Assembly (NCBI GenBank): GCA_020796225.1
Contig: CM036759.1
Coordinates: 61,660,590-61,724,589 of the forward strand
From: Arion vulgaris
Lineage: Eukaryota; Mollusca; Gastropoda; Stylommatophora; Arionidae
Length of the DNA stretch: 64,000 bases
Direction of reading: 5' to 3'
The notes below the pieces were generated by a model. It was not told the origin of the DNA and ran no database searches. It saw only the letters and a program-made list of their open reading frames with translations. The position numbers and the translations under genes are program-made. The first letter of the stretch is position 1; each line of letters begins with the position of its first letter. Positions 1 through 20,399 of this stretch are shown in pieces.

Positions 1-170
1 CCTAGGGAGACCCTGAAACTAACTTTACTGAGAGTGACAAGACATATCGGTCTCAATTCTATGGAGATTGAGCAAGTTGCCCAGGACAGATCGGTTATAA
101 AGAAATTACTTGCATGCTCTATGTAATGTATAACGGTACGAGAGGAATTATTAACTATTATTAATATGAC
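1..170 (+). mobile_element. LINE 3' fragment (RT C-terminus, tail family 1)
   Basis: Reads like RETLKLTLLR...IGLNSMEIEQ and ends in a taacggtacgagaggaatta tail. The same end appears at 3980-4065, 53940-54090 and, on the minus strand, 61790-62190. Degraded; it lies in the AKT intron before the first visible exon. Confidence 0.6.
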
Positions 171-220
171 TACACTTGTATTTTGGTAATATAACTACAC
201 TTGTATGTTGGTATCCACAG

Positions 221-9250
<9,030 letters not shown>

Positions 9251-9550
9251 CCAGTGGCTGAGCTGGTATAAGATAATGCCTTACCAACGAGGTGATCGTT
9301 AACACATTACATATTGACATTGTCATAAACTCCCATCATTATTTATGTATTTCTGTGTGGACAAATGGTAGCGGATAATAATAGTTAACCCGTTCACTCT
9401 TCAGAGCTGATATACTGGCTTGTAGTATTTTTGAAGATGACTCAAAGACAGTTTACTTTCTCTTTCAGCATACATTGCAATATACATGTGTGTCGTGACA
9501 TAATGTTCTATGATAAAACTAGTCCGGGAAGAGGGGTCGGTGGGGTAGGC
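9251..9550 (+). other. Likely AKT 3' UTR
   Basis: Immediately follows the AKT stop codon and carries no recognised repeat. No clear AATAAA signal is visible near the stop; the polyadenylation site cannot be placed. Confidence 0.35.
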
Positions 9551-9832
9551 TGTGCACTGATGTCAAGACTGTGCATAGATGTGGCAGACTGCACTGGTAT
9601 GGCAGACCGTGCACTGATGTGACAGACTGTTACTGATGTGAAGACTATGCATAGATGGGGGGAGACCGTGCACTGATGTGGCAGACTTTGCACTGATGTG
9701 ACAGACTGCACCAATGAGGCAGACTGTGCATAGATGTGGCAGACTGTGCACTGATGTGAAAACTGTGCATAGATGTGGCAGACTGTGCACTGGTGTGAAG
9801 ACTGCACCAATGAGGCAGACTGTGCATAGATG
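9551..9832 (+). repeat. ~19-20-bp minisatellite
   Basis: Irregular units of gcagactgtgcatagatgtg and gcagactgtgcactgatgtg. Long minus-strand frames here are artefacts of the repeat. Confidence 0.85.
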
Positions 9833-10236
9833 TGTTATGATTGTCTCATAAGATCAGATTTTGTTATGATTGTCTCATTAGATCAGATTTGTTATGATTG
9901 TCTCATTAGATCAGATTTGTTATGATTGTCTCATTAGATCAGATTTGTTATGATTGTCTCATTAGATCAGATTTGTTATGATTGTCTCATTTGATCAGAT
10001 TTGTTATGATTGTCTCATTAGATCAGATTTGTTATGATTGTCTCATTAGATCAGATTTTGTTATGATTGTCTAATTAGATTAGATTTGTTATGATTGTCT
10101 AATTAGATCAGATTTGTTATGATTGTCTCATTAGATCAGATTTGTTATGATTGTCTCATTAGATCAGATTTGTTATGATTGTCTCATTAGATTAGATTTG
10201 TTATGATTGTCTCATTAGATCAGATTTGTTATGATT
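9833..10236 (+). repeat. 27-28-bp minisatellite
   Basis: About 15 units of tgttatgattgtctcattag with atcagatt. It directly abuts the preceding array. A last partial echo (gttatgattgcc) appears at 10555-10590. Confidence 0.92.
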
Positions 10237-10740
10237 ATTAGAAGAAACGTCTGGTCAAATGGATTAGATCGCGGCTCCCGTATGGGAAATCAGTGTTCAA
10301 CCCATGGATTTATTTAGGCCATTTATTTTTTCTGTCGGGAACATAAAAAAATCTTAATCTGGACAGTTTTGAGAAGACTAGATTATGGCTATGCAGTCAT
10401 TAAATTCCTCAGGCTCATGCCCTCCCCCACCCTGTCCTACACCACCCTAAAAAGCGGTATTACAGGCAGAAACAACAGTTTTTAAAATATTTTGTTCATG
10501 ATCACTACATATTTTATTTTTATTTTTCATGTTTGCACCTCATATTTGAGATATGTTATGATTGCCTTTTTACATTTGTTATGATTGCCGCTTATATGGG
10601 AGATGATTTGTCTGTGATTTTGTTGAGTTTATTATACTGACCTCTACATCCGAGGGTGGACATGGAACAACTTAGTAAAAGTTATTCTAATTAAGCTTAT
10701 AGTTAACACATCTGTGTATGTGTGTTATATCTTTGTATGT
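10237..10740. other. Intergenic, unassigned
   Basis: No element or gene recognised. Fragments such as tctcgtatgggaaatcagtg show no clear identity. Confidence 0.3.
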
Positions 10741-10765
10741 TGTTTTATATATATATATATATGTG

Positions 10766-10797
<32 letters not shown>

Positions 10798-10975
10798 ATA
10801 CCCTGCTGTGTTGTTATATATATATGTGTGTGTGTATCAGATATACTATTGTGTTGCTATATATGTGTAGGTGTGTTATATCTATATGTTATATATATGT
10901 ATATGTGTGTTATATTATATGTTATGTATATGTGTGTGTGTTATATTTATATGTTATTATATATATGTGGTGACA
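10741..10975. repeat. TA/TG-rich microsatellite tract
   Basis: Mixed (TA)n and (TG)n runs with tgtgtgtgtgat and tatatatatgtg, low complexity. A second looser TG-rich tract continues at 11210-11575. Confidence 0.9.
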
Positions 10976-11205
10976 TCTGTGGCTTAGGGGATAGTGACTC
11001 GATATTAACCCCGACGTTCTGAGTGCGAATCACGCCCGGACAGTTTGGTTGCAAATTGTTTTGCATGGATTTTTACAAAAGGACAATGGTGCCACCCGTT
11101 CAGAAAGCAATGGCAAACTACTGAACATATTAATGCCTAGTTAAACCACAAACAGCGTTAAAAGCTGGGGTTGATTTGCAAAGTCTTGTAAAGGATATGC
11201 AATTA
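10976..11205 (+). mobile_element. SINE-C copy
   Basis: tRNA-like head (catctgtggcttaggggata, then gagtgcgaatcacgccc), then a body with ggatttttacaaaaggacaa, cagaaagcaatggcaaacta and aaagtcttgtaaaggata. Other copies are at 25430-25560 (-), 44470-44720 (+) and 52685-52890 (-). It interrupts the TG-rich tract. Confidence 0.7.
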
Positions 11206-11679
11206 ACTTTATATATATGTGTTTGTGTGTCAGATATCCTTCTGTGGTAAATACTTGTGTGGGATATTTTTCTATGGATGATATGTGTGTGTGTTTGATA
11301 TCCTTCTGTGTTTTTTGTATGTGTTTGTAATATCCATCTGTGTTGATATATGTGTGTGTTATCTGTTTGTGTTGATATATACGTGTAATATATGTCTGTT
11401 AATACATGTGTGTGTTATCCATCTGTGTTGTTAAATGTGTGTGTTATCCATCTGTGTTGGTACATGTGTGTCTGTTATATGTCTGTGTTGTTATATGTGT
11501 GTGTGATGTCCTTCAGTGTTGATACACGTGTGTGTGATATCCTGCGAGTGATATATGTTTGTATGATAACCTTCTGTTCTGACCAATAAATACAGGGCAG
11601 CAGAATTCAGGAATTCAGTTTTATTACAGGTTCATTTTTTTAAAATATATATATAATATAAATGGAACAGAAAAGTACT

Positions 11680-13885
11680 CTATGTGTTGAGGTACTTTAT
11701 GTGATGAGGCACCATATGTGTTGTGGTACCCTATGTGTTGAGGAGCCCTATGTGTGGAGGAGCCTATATGAGGAGGTACTTTATATGTGGATGAGCCCTA
11801 TGTGTGGAGGTACTTTATGTGTGGATGAGCCCTATGTGTTGAGGTGCTTTATGTGTGGAGAAATTATATGTAATGGCAAACCATATGTGTGGAGGTACTT
11901 TATGTGTTGAGGAGCCCTATGTGTGAGGTACTTTATGTGTTGAAGCACCATATGTGTTGTGGTACCCTATGTGTTGAGGAGCCCTATGTGTGGAGGAGCC
12001 TATGTGAGGAGGTACTTTATGTGTGGATGAGCCCTATGTATGGAGATATTTTATGTGTTGAGGTACTTTATGTGTGGAGTACTTTATGTGTGGAGGTACC
12101 CTATGTGTTGAGGTACTTTATGTGTTGAGGTACTTTATGTGTTGAGGTACTTTATGTGTGGAGGTACTTTATGTGTTGAGGAACCCTATGTGTGGAGGTA
12201 CCCTATGTGTTGAGGTACTTTATGTGTTGAGGTACTTTATGTGTGGAGGTACTTTATGTGTTGAGGAACCCTATGTGTGGAGGTACCCTATGTGTTGAGG
12301 TACTTTATGTGTTGAGGTACTTTATGTGTTGAGGTACTTTATGTGTGGAGGTACCCTATGTGTGGAGGTACCCTATGTGTTGAGGTTCCCTATGTGTGGA
12401 GGTTCTTTATGTGTTGAGGAACCCTATGTGTTGAGGAACTTTATGTGTTGAGGTACTTTATGTGTGGAGGTTCTTTATGTGTGGAGGTACCTATGTGTGA
12501 GGTTCCTATGTGTTGAGGAACCCTATGTGTGGAGGTACCCTATGTGTGGAGGTTCTTTATGTGTTGAGGAACTTTATGTGTTGAGGTACTTTATGTGTGG
12601 AGGTACTTTATGTGTGGAGGTACCCTATGTGTTGAGGTACCCTATGTGTTGAGGAACCCTATGTGTGGAGGTACCCTATGTGTGGAGGTTCTTTATGTGT
12701 TGAGGAACTTTATGTGTTGAGGTACTTTATGTGTGGAGGTTCTTTATGTGTGGAGGTACCCTATGTGTTGAGGTTCCCTATGTGTGGAGGTTCTTTATGT
12801 GTGGAGGTTCTTTATGTGTTGAGGAACCCTATGTGTGGGGTACTTTATGTGTTGAGGTACCCTATGTGTTGAGGTACCCTATGTGTGGAGGTACCCTATG
12901 TGTTGAGGTACCCTATGTGTTGAGGTACCCTATGTGTTGAGGTACCCTATGTGTTGAGGTACCCTATGTGTGGAGGTACCCTATGTGTTGAGGTACCCTA
13001 TGTGTTGAGGTACCCTATGTGTTGAGGTACCCTATGTGTTGAGGTACCCTATGTGTTGAGGTACCCTATGTGTTGAGGTACCCTATGTGTTGAGGTACCC
13101 TATGTGTTGAGGTACCCTATGTGTGGAGGTAGCCTATGTGTTGAGGTACCCTATGTGTTGAGGTACCCTATGTGTTGAGGTACCCTATGTGTGGAGGTTC
13201 TTTATGTGTTGAGGAACCCTATGTGTGGGGTACTTTATGTGTTGAGGTACCCTATGTGTTGAGGTACCCTATGTGTTGAGGTACCCTATGTGTTGAGGTA
13301 CCCTATGTGTGGAGGTACCCTATGTGTTGAGGTACCCTATGTGTTGAGGTACCCTATGTGTTGAGGTACCCTATGTGTTGAGGTACCCTATGTGTGGAGG
13401 TACCCTATGTGTTGAGGTACCCTATGTGTTGAGGTACCATATGTGTTGAGGTACCCTATGTGTTGAGGTACCCTATGTGTTGAGGTACCCTATGTGTTGA
13501 GGTACCCTATGTGTTGAGGTACCATATGTGTTGAGGTACCCTATGTGTGGAGGTAGCCTATGTGTTGAGGTACCCTATGTGTTGAGGTACTTTATGTGTT
13601 GAGGAACTTTATGTGTTGAGGTACCCTATGTGTTGAGGTACCCTATGTGTTGAGGTACTTTATGTGTTGAAGTACTTTATGTGTGGAGGTACTTTATGTG
13701 TGGAGGTACCCTATGTGTTGAAGTACTTTATGTGTGGAGGTACTTTATGTGTGGAGGTACCCTATGTATTGAGGTTCTTTATGTGTTGAGGAACCCTATG
13801 TGTGGGGTACTTTATGTGCGGATGTACTTTATGTGTGGATGTACCCTACATGTAGAGGTACCTTATGTGGGGTGACACCTTCCAT
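11680..13885 (+). repeat. 17-bp minisatellite, 2.2 kb
   Basis: About 130 units of ggtaccctatgtgttga, with variants gga for tga and tttat for ccctat. It is nearly homogeneous between 12840 and 13560, with more mixing at the edges. Every frame is open in places and no protein is supported. Confidence 0.97.
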
Positions 13886-13984
13886 AGAGGCACCCTACGT
13901 GTGTCTTGAGTGTCTTTTAGTTGGTTTGGTGTGTGCTTTTCTGTTATTGAGTACACCATTCCCAGGTGGTTTGTAATGTAGATA

Positions 13985-14095
13985 GGTATTCTTCTTCGAA
14001 CGCTCCATATCGATCACTTATTAAACCACTCTTTGTAATTTGTATGCGATCTGAGCCTAAGAGCGACTGTATGTTGTGCCAGTTATGCGCCTACA
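13985..14095 (-). mobile_element. SINE-B 3' end fragment
   Basis: The reverse complement of ttcttcttcgaacgctccat, then gagcctaagagcgac and cgcctacaagtg. Truncated where the 79-bp repeat begins. Confidence 0.65.
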
Positions 14096-14400
14096 AGTGC
14101 TAGTATCTGGCACTTACCAATTTCACTTCCATCTCCTTCACTCTGGGTAGGGATGGAGTTTTATAAACTAACAAAGTGCTAGTGTCTGACAGTTCCCAGT
14201 TTCACTTCCATCTCCTTCACTCTGGGTAGGGATGAAGATTTATAAACTAACAAAGTGCTAGTGTCTGACAGTTCCCAGTTTCACTTCCATCTCCTTCACT
14301 CTGGGTAGGGATGAAGATTTATAAACTAACAAAGTGCTAGTGTCTGACAGTTCCCAGTTTCACTTCCATCTCCTTCACTCTGGGTAAGGATGGAGATTTA
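14094..14400 (-). repeat. 79-bp tandem repeat
   Basis: Nearly four copies of gtgctagtgtctgacagttc with ccagtttcacttccatctcc and ttcactctgggtagggatga. Related single-copy sequence at 43785-43830 is part of a LINE, so the array arose from a transposon segment. Confidence 0.85.
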
Positions 14401-14640
14401 TCAATGTGTTCACACTCATCTATGCGAGCTGCTTCTCTTATGACATTGATGATATCTGCACTATCCATTGACTGCCCTTCCTTGACCACTCCTATGACAG
14501 CCATGTGATCTGTATGCTCATGTGATCTGTATGCTCATTGTCTTGTACTTCTGCATGCTCTGACACAACAATATAGCATAAATGGGTCATTCAAGATAGG
14601 CTCAATGTGTCACGACATTTCTGCCTTAAACCACCAGCCT
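14401..14640 (-). mobile_element. LINE RNase H-region fragment
   Basis: The minus strand reads GQSMDSADIINVIREAA-like, matching the segment SSMDKSDIINALKENI at 40970-41170 (-). Degraded. Confidence 0.5.
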
Positions 14641-14689
14641 GAATTTTCTTGAGCGTGTTCATTGAGGTGCTCAGTACACACACAATAAG

Positions 14690-15200
14690 AGGGTCTATGT
14701 GGTTAAGCTGTTGCCTTGCATTTCAAAGATAGTTGGTTCGAACCCAGACCACAACATTTTGTTCACAGGTGCATTTTTTCCAGAAATCCCTAGGATTGTT
14801 GCCAGAGCTACCAAATTTGTGCTTTGTGTAATACTCTCTGCAGTTTGTGTGCCATTTTTAGGAGAAGGACCGAGCCATAATGGGTAAAACCCGGTGCTAT
14901 GAAATCAATCCTTCATCTCTAGGCTCTAATGATCCACTCGCCGTGTGGTGCCAGAGCTCTAAGGAAAGCAAAGAATAGTACCACTGCAACCTACAAGGCA
15001 TGTCTTAAGAGGCAACTGATATAGGACCTAGGGAAGCTACCTAGTAAATAAAAAGCGTTGCAGAAATCGGAGTTGCTGGCCTACTTGTAGGCGCAGAACT
15101 GGCACAACATACAATCTTTCTTAGGCTCCAATCACATACAAATCACACAGAGTGGTTAACAAGTAGTCGATATGGAGCGTGTGAAGAAGAAGAAGAAGAC
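14690..15200 (+). mobile_element. Full-length SINE-B
   Basis: The most complete copy. tRNA-like head with A box tatgtggttaagctgttg and B box ggttcgaaccc, then attgttgccagagctacc, gtgtggtgccagagctc, gcaaagaatagtacc, aaataaaaagcgttgcag and ggcctacttgtaggcgc, and the tail gaagaagaagaaga. The head places transcription under RNA polymerase III by family knowledge. Confidence 0.8.
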
Positions 15201-15480
15201 ACACACATCTGTCCTATCCAGCGCCAGTATTTATTCTTAAACATTTGTTCCACTTGTTTGGTTCTTGTCATGAGTTTCTCATGGCTGTACTTGTGCAGCC
15301 TGTGCAAGCATACATTTATAAAAGCCTATTTCTTTTTTGTTAGTTGTCTCTGAGTTAACGAGCCTTACATAAACAACTGACTTGATATTTCTGTTTATGA
15401 TCATTAGTTTTGTAGTAGGTTTAATTTCTTTTGATTTCTATACTTCAACTGCAGCAAATGGGGAGTAAAAGATGCTTTTG
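15201..15480. other. Intergenic, unassigned
   Basis: Simple AT-rich DNA between the SINE and the trinucleotide tract; nothing recognised. Confidence 0.3.
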
Positions 15481-15482
15481 AT

Positions 15483-16110
15483 ATGTTTGATGTTTCATCA
15501 TGGTGACGATGATGGTAGTGGTGGTGTTGATGGTGATAGTGGTGCTCATGATGACTGTAGTGATGATGATCATTATCGTGTTGGCGATGGTCATGGTAGT
15601 AGTGGTAATTATGATGATGATGGTGGCTGTAGTAGCGATGATGATTTCGGTGTTGGAGTTGATGTTGGTATGGATGATTATAGTGTTGGCAATGAGGATG
15701 ATGGTGGTGGCAATGAGGATGATGGTGGTGATGACAGTAGCAGTCATGATGGTGGTGGTGGTGATGTTGGCAATGGTGATGACATGGTGGTGATGATGAC
15801 AATGGTGATGACATGGTGGTGATGATGACAATAATGATGGTGATGTTGGCAATTGTGATGACATGGTGGTGATGATGACAATGGTGGTGATGGTGACAAT
15901 AATGGTGGTGATGTTGGCAATGGTGATGACATGGTGGTGATGGTGGCAATGGTGATGACATGGTGGTGATGGTGACAATAATGGTGGTGATGTTGGCAAT
16001 GGTGATGACATGGTGGTGATGGTGACAATAATGGTGGTGATGTTGGCAATGGTGATGACATGGTGGTGATGGTGAGGGTGATGATGGTGGTTATTGTGTT
16101 GGCAATGATA
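15483..16110. repeat. TGG/TGA trinucleotide-rich tract with 39-60-bp larger units
   Basis: Built of gatggtggtgatgatgac-type steps, with a larger unit ggtgatgttggcaatggtga tgacatggtggtgatgg after 15800. Minus-strand frames give poly-His/Ser proteins that are artefacts. Confidence 0.9.
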
Positions 16111-16304
16111 ATGATGCTAATGAAGGCCATATTAGTCAGTGAGTTTGCAGATATATGTAATCCAATGCAGATCAAGTTGGAGAGTACACATACTAAAATG
16201 ATGTATATGAGAGAATATTTCATGAACAATTGTGTGTTGGTCAGTGAGAAGGAGAGTAGGATGACCAAAGGAAAGTGGGAGCAAGACAGTGAAAAGATAA
16301 ATTG

Positions 16305-16720
16305 GTGGTCTCTGTGTCTTATAGGTAAGATACTAGCCTCTCGTTCCAAAGGTACTCGGTTCACTCCCTCGTGGAGCCATCAGGATATTTTTCAGATTTC
16401 AGTATAGATGGGATCAAGTTTCTAGTCCTATCAGATGGATTATAAATGTAGGTGTAGTGTTCATGTTGAGCACTTATAAAAACCGAGTTCAAAATCGAGT
16501 AGAGCAGACTAGAAAGCTGCTGCCCTGGCAAAATTCATTTGAAAGATTTTTTAAAATGAAATTCCTACCAAAATATTTTTACCGTCTTCTAAATTACATT
16601 GGGGTGCTACCTTGCCGGTGCTACGAAGTTTGTGCGCTGCCACTGAGATCTTTCTGTGTAAGAAAGAGATTGAAACATTCATGGTTACTTCCTGAAATGC
16701 AATGATGATAGTCCAATCAA
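16305..16720 (+). mobile_element. SINE-A copy
   Basis: Head tctctgtgtcttataggtaa and ggttcactccctcgtggagc, body with gccctggcaaaattcatttg, and tail caatgatgatagtccaatca atcaatc. Nearly full length. Confidence 0.8.
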
Positions 16721-16769
16721 TCAATCTTCAGCACAGATTGGGGGCCAGCATAGTAGCTGTCTGTCCCCA

Positions 16770-17140
16770 CTTGTTAGAGTTAGTTAGTTAGTTAGTTTGT
16801 TCCTTTCGTGCCAAAGGCGGCACATAGGGCAAAGGTTTTAGATCTCCGTGTGATGCGGTTCGTTGCTAGCAGTTGGAGATCTTGTATGGTTTTACATCCC
16901 AATAGTTTATTTTCTTGTTGGATGGTTCTTCGAAGAGGTCTTTGGTCTTTCACGTTTTCTTTTCCCAACTGGTGTTAGAGGTCTGCACCATATTTATCAA
17001 TATTAGCCACTGTCAGTCATCATATATTGAATAATGTATTGCCAAATATAAATGCTTTTTGACTTTGTGTAGACACTTGTATTTGACTGCATGATTATGT
17101 GTGTCTGCATCAGTGGCTATGCACTTAATAATCTTATTAT
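16770..17140 (-). mobile_element. Probable LINE fragment, weak
   Basis: Contains cttcgaagaggtctttggtc and similar stretches that read as LINE-like on the minus strand, but no domain can be named with certainty. Confidence 0.3.
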
Positions 17141-17705
17141 TCACACAGAAGATGAAAGACTGGACAGAGAGATAGAGGCTAGAGTGCAAAAGCAAATCGT
17201 AACCTACCAGCTAGCCCCATTGTTAAGGGACGCAAAATCTCACTGACAGCTAAACAACAAATGATCAACAGCATTTTCATACCTACTTTATGTTACCAGA
17301 GTCAATCATGGACAATGAGCTAAGAGCAGTTGCAAAAAATAACTACATGTGAAATGCGGTGACTGCGAAAAGTTACAAACAGCACCAGAAAAGACAGTCA
17401 CCAACATGAGCATTAAAAAAAGTTGGCACTGAACCTTGTTTTAATTACATTGAGAAACTAAGAATGAAGTGGTTTGGCCACTAAGAATGCATTCAAATTC
17501 CACAATATTCAGTCTTTCTACAAGAGAACATCGAAAGAAGGCGAGAGGAAAAGCACGAAAAAGATGGTTAGAGGGCATAGTAGAATCCTGTCAAAGAGCA
17601 AAAATAATAAATCACCCAGGCCACCAGAAAAGCGCAAGACAAATACAGAAAATCATGACACTGGGCAGCAACCGGTAGCAGTGTGGCAACAAAAGAAGAA
17701 GATTC
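17140..17705 (+). mobile_element. LINE RT C-terminal fragment
   Basis: With several frame breaks it reads RLDREIEARVQKAN, KISLTAKQQMINSIFIPTL, CYQSQSWTM, MKWFGH and REHRKKARGKARKRWLEGI. The 3' end (caccagaaaagcgcaagaca ... gaagaagatt) recurs at 63555-63700. Confidence 0.7.
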
Positions 17706-17830
17706 ACACTTCACCCCTAGGGAGGCATAGATCCGCAACCAAGGCCTTCCTACCCAATGCCATCTTTTCCAGATCTCTCCACTCTCTCCCCATTTTCTTG
17801 CAACCTGATTTTCTTTTGAATTTTATAGGA
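17705..17830 (-). mobile_element. LINE 3' end, inverted relative of 1030-1200
   Basis: The plus strand gcaaccaaggccttcctacc and ccactctctccccattttct are reverse complements of the LINE at 1085-1190. It meets the plus-strand LINE head on at gaagaagatt. Confidence 0.65.
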
Positions 17831-18059
17831 TAGCTTCACGAATCCCTCCTTGCTGTGTCCTTCTTCTTCCTTGGGTGTCGAGCTATGAATTTTCCTGGTT
17901 TGGGTTTCTGTAGCTATCTAGTGTTTGTATAGGGTGGGGTAGCTAGCCCCACTTCCAGCCTCCTGTCGCCTCTTGCGACATGTGGGGTGGGTAACAGTGG
18001 CTCTATTCTTTACACCTCTAATTTGTGCCCATTTAACCACTCAGGCATCTTAATAATCT

Positions 18060-18954
18060 ACTGATTAGTAATACTCAGGAGTTAGACAAGGATGTGTATT
18101 ATCACCACCTCTGTTCATCACATACATCGATCTAATTTGTAAAATAGTTAACACTAGCAAAGGGAACAACCTTGGAGACTCTTAAGGCGGGATACTCACC
18201 CATAACATTGGTTGTCTTTTTTTTAAATTAACAGAAACAAATTAGCAAACATATTGTCATACAATTTGGCCACATGTTGCAAAAGACATTGTTATTGATG
18301 ATAAACAACGTTTAGTGTATGCAGGAAAAGGCCTTCGACAGAGTTGATAGAAACAAACTATGGGATTGTCTACGAAAATATGGAATCAGCAATCATCTCA
18401 TCAAGGTCTGCAAGAGTTTATGCATTTCAAATAAAAGTTACATAAGAACAAAAGCCGGAACATCAAAAACATTCATAGTAAACTCAGGAGTTAGACAGGG
18501 ATGTGTGCTCTCCCACTGCTGTTTATAACATACATGGACAACATAAGTAGAGAAGCAGGAATAGAGGAAGAAAATAATATTTCAGAACTTTTATTTGCAG
18601 ATGACCAAGTACTGATTGCAGAAAATGGAGAATCTCTCCAGAACCATTTGAGCTTAGTTAACATCAAGGGTGAGAGTACAACATGAAAATAAATATAATA
18701 AAGACAGAGACAATGGCAATAAGCAGAAAACCTTACAATAAAACTCCAGAACGTTGAAATAAAACAAACAATTGAGGGCAAATATTTAGGAGCACTTTTC
18801 ACAGCAGATGGAAGTATCGATAGCGAAATCAGCAATCGTTGCACAAAAGCTAACCAGGTACTGGGGCAGTTAACACCACTGTTGTCACATAAAAAGATAC
18901 CGCTAAAAACTAAAGCAAATCTCCTAAGAACAATTTTCTGGTCAACACTATGTT
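18060..18954 (+). mobile_element. LINE RT core fragment (interrupted copy, 5' part)
   Basis: Reads KAFDRVDRNKLWDCLRKYGI, then GVRQGC, then LLFADDQVLIAENGES (the F-ADD catalytic motif) and KYLGALFTADGS. A partial upstream duplicate (actcaggagttagacaagga) is at 18075-18160. Resembles RTE/BovB-like or related LINEs; clade not certain. Interrupted at 18955 by another LINE. Confidence 0.8.
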
Positions 18955-19738
18955 CTTTCTTTCTTTTCTCCAATCCTGTTTGCCTCACAGTGTCAGTTCA
19001 AGAAGAGATTTCTAAAACTGGCCTTCCGTCGCCTGTGTTATCTCTGAGGTCCATCTTTTTTGTGTGGCCGGGCCTTTTGCTTTGTACCCATTGTATCAGA
19101 GCAACATTACTCTTTGGGGTGCACTGTCTGTTGGTAATCTGCTTATGTGGCTGAACCATTAAATTTCATTTCTCAACCGGTCTCTTCTTGTTACACCCAG
19201 CATTCTGCGTAGGCACTACATCTCTGTCGTGACTAGTTTTCTTCTATCATTTGTTGTCAGTGTCCAGGTTTAGCACTGGTAACATAATGTGGGGAGAAAG
19301 ATTGTGTTGAACATTGCTCTTTTGTGTTCATTGTGACATGTTTACATTTTAAAAGTGGCACCATTTGTCCTAACATTTGATTTGCTTTGTTGCATCTGTG
19401 TTGAATTTCATTAGTTATTCTTCTGTTTGCTGAAAAACTGCTCCCCAGGTATGTGAAGTCTTTTACTTGTTTTAATGGGTTTCCTCTTGCGAATTTAGCA
19501 CTTTCCTCTCTGGCGAATGTCATTACTTCTGTTTTGTCTATGTTTATTCTCATGTTGTATTCATTACATGCTAACTGGAGTCTGTTGATGTGTTGTTGTA
19601 GCTGTTCTTCTGTTGTTGATATGATTGTCTGATCATCTGCAAAAAGAAATTCGTTTAAGAGTTCCCTGAGGTTGTTTCCTTCACTGGTGTTAGCTGTTTT
19701 ACAGATTTGGTCATTAAATGTGATGAACAGCAGCGGAG
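18955..19738 (-). mobile_element. 5'-truncated LINE inserted in another LINE
   Basis: A minus-strand copy reading INIDKTEVMTFAREESAKFA, QVKDFTYLGSSFSANRRI and QMLGQMVPLLKCKHV. Identical 11-bp flanks aacactatgtt lie at 18944-18954 and 19739-19749, a target-site duplication. The host LINE resumes on the other side. Confidence 0.85.
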
Positions 19739-20180
19739 AACACTATGTTACCAGTGTCAAACATGGCCAACAACAGCGGCTAATGAGCGGAAAATCATAA
19801 CGGTAGAAATGAGGTGTCTTGGAAGAGCTGCAGGTGTTACAGTAAGAGACAAAATTAGAAACGAAGAAATCAGAAGAAGACTGGATGTGAAACCAGTCAT
19901 GCAATTCAAAAAAGAACAACAGATTAAATGGTTTGGACACCTGACAAGAATGCCCTGGTATTGTCTACCACAGAGAGCCCCAGATAAAAAGTATAACGAG
20001 TACAAAGCAAGAGGAAGACCACGCAAAAGACGGAACGACGGCATCAAGAACAGCCTTACAAAATATGAATATCAGCTTACAAAGTGCCTTAAGACAAGCA
20101 CACACAAGATCATTATGCCCTCCACACCCTCCCTCTTCCCCTCCCAACACTTCTATAAAGAAATAAATGGTGGAAGAGAA
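19739..20180 (+). mobile_element. LINE RT C-terminal part (continuation of 18060-18954)
   Basis: Reads TLCYQCQTW, ITVEMRCLGRAAGVTVRDKI, QQIKWFGHLTRMP and KARGRPRKRRNDGIKNSL, ending aagaagaagtg. It completes the interrupted copy. A short further piece (NIRINIDKIEVMPFAREENA) follows at 20280-20360. Confidence 0.8.
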
Positions 20181-20399
20181 GAAGAAGTGCATGCATTGCA
20201 ATTATGCATCAAATTTCTTTTTGCAGGTAATCATATCAACAACAGAGGAACATCTACAGCAATACATTTACAGAACCCAGTTAACATGCAATGAAGACAA
20301 TATTAGAATAAACATAGACAAAATCGAAGTAATGCCATTTGCTAGAGAGGAAAACGCTGCCAATATCTCCATCGACAAACATCAATTGTTGTTATCGAA

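Noticed and set aside
15404..16364. Histidine-rich proteins of about 185-206 residues on the minus strand
   Set aside because: Products of the trinucleotide tract; all frames on both strands stay open and there is no splice or homology support.
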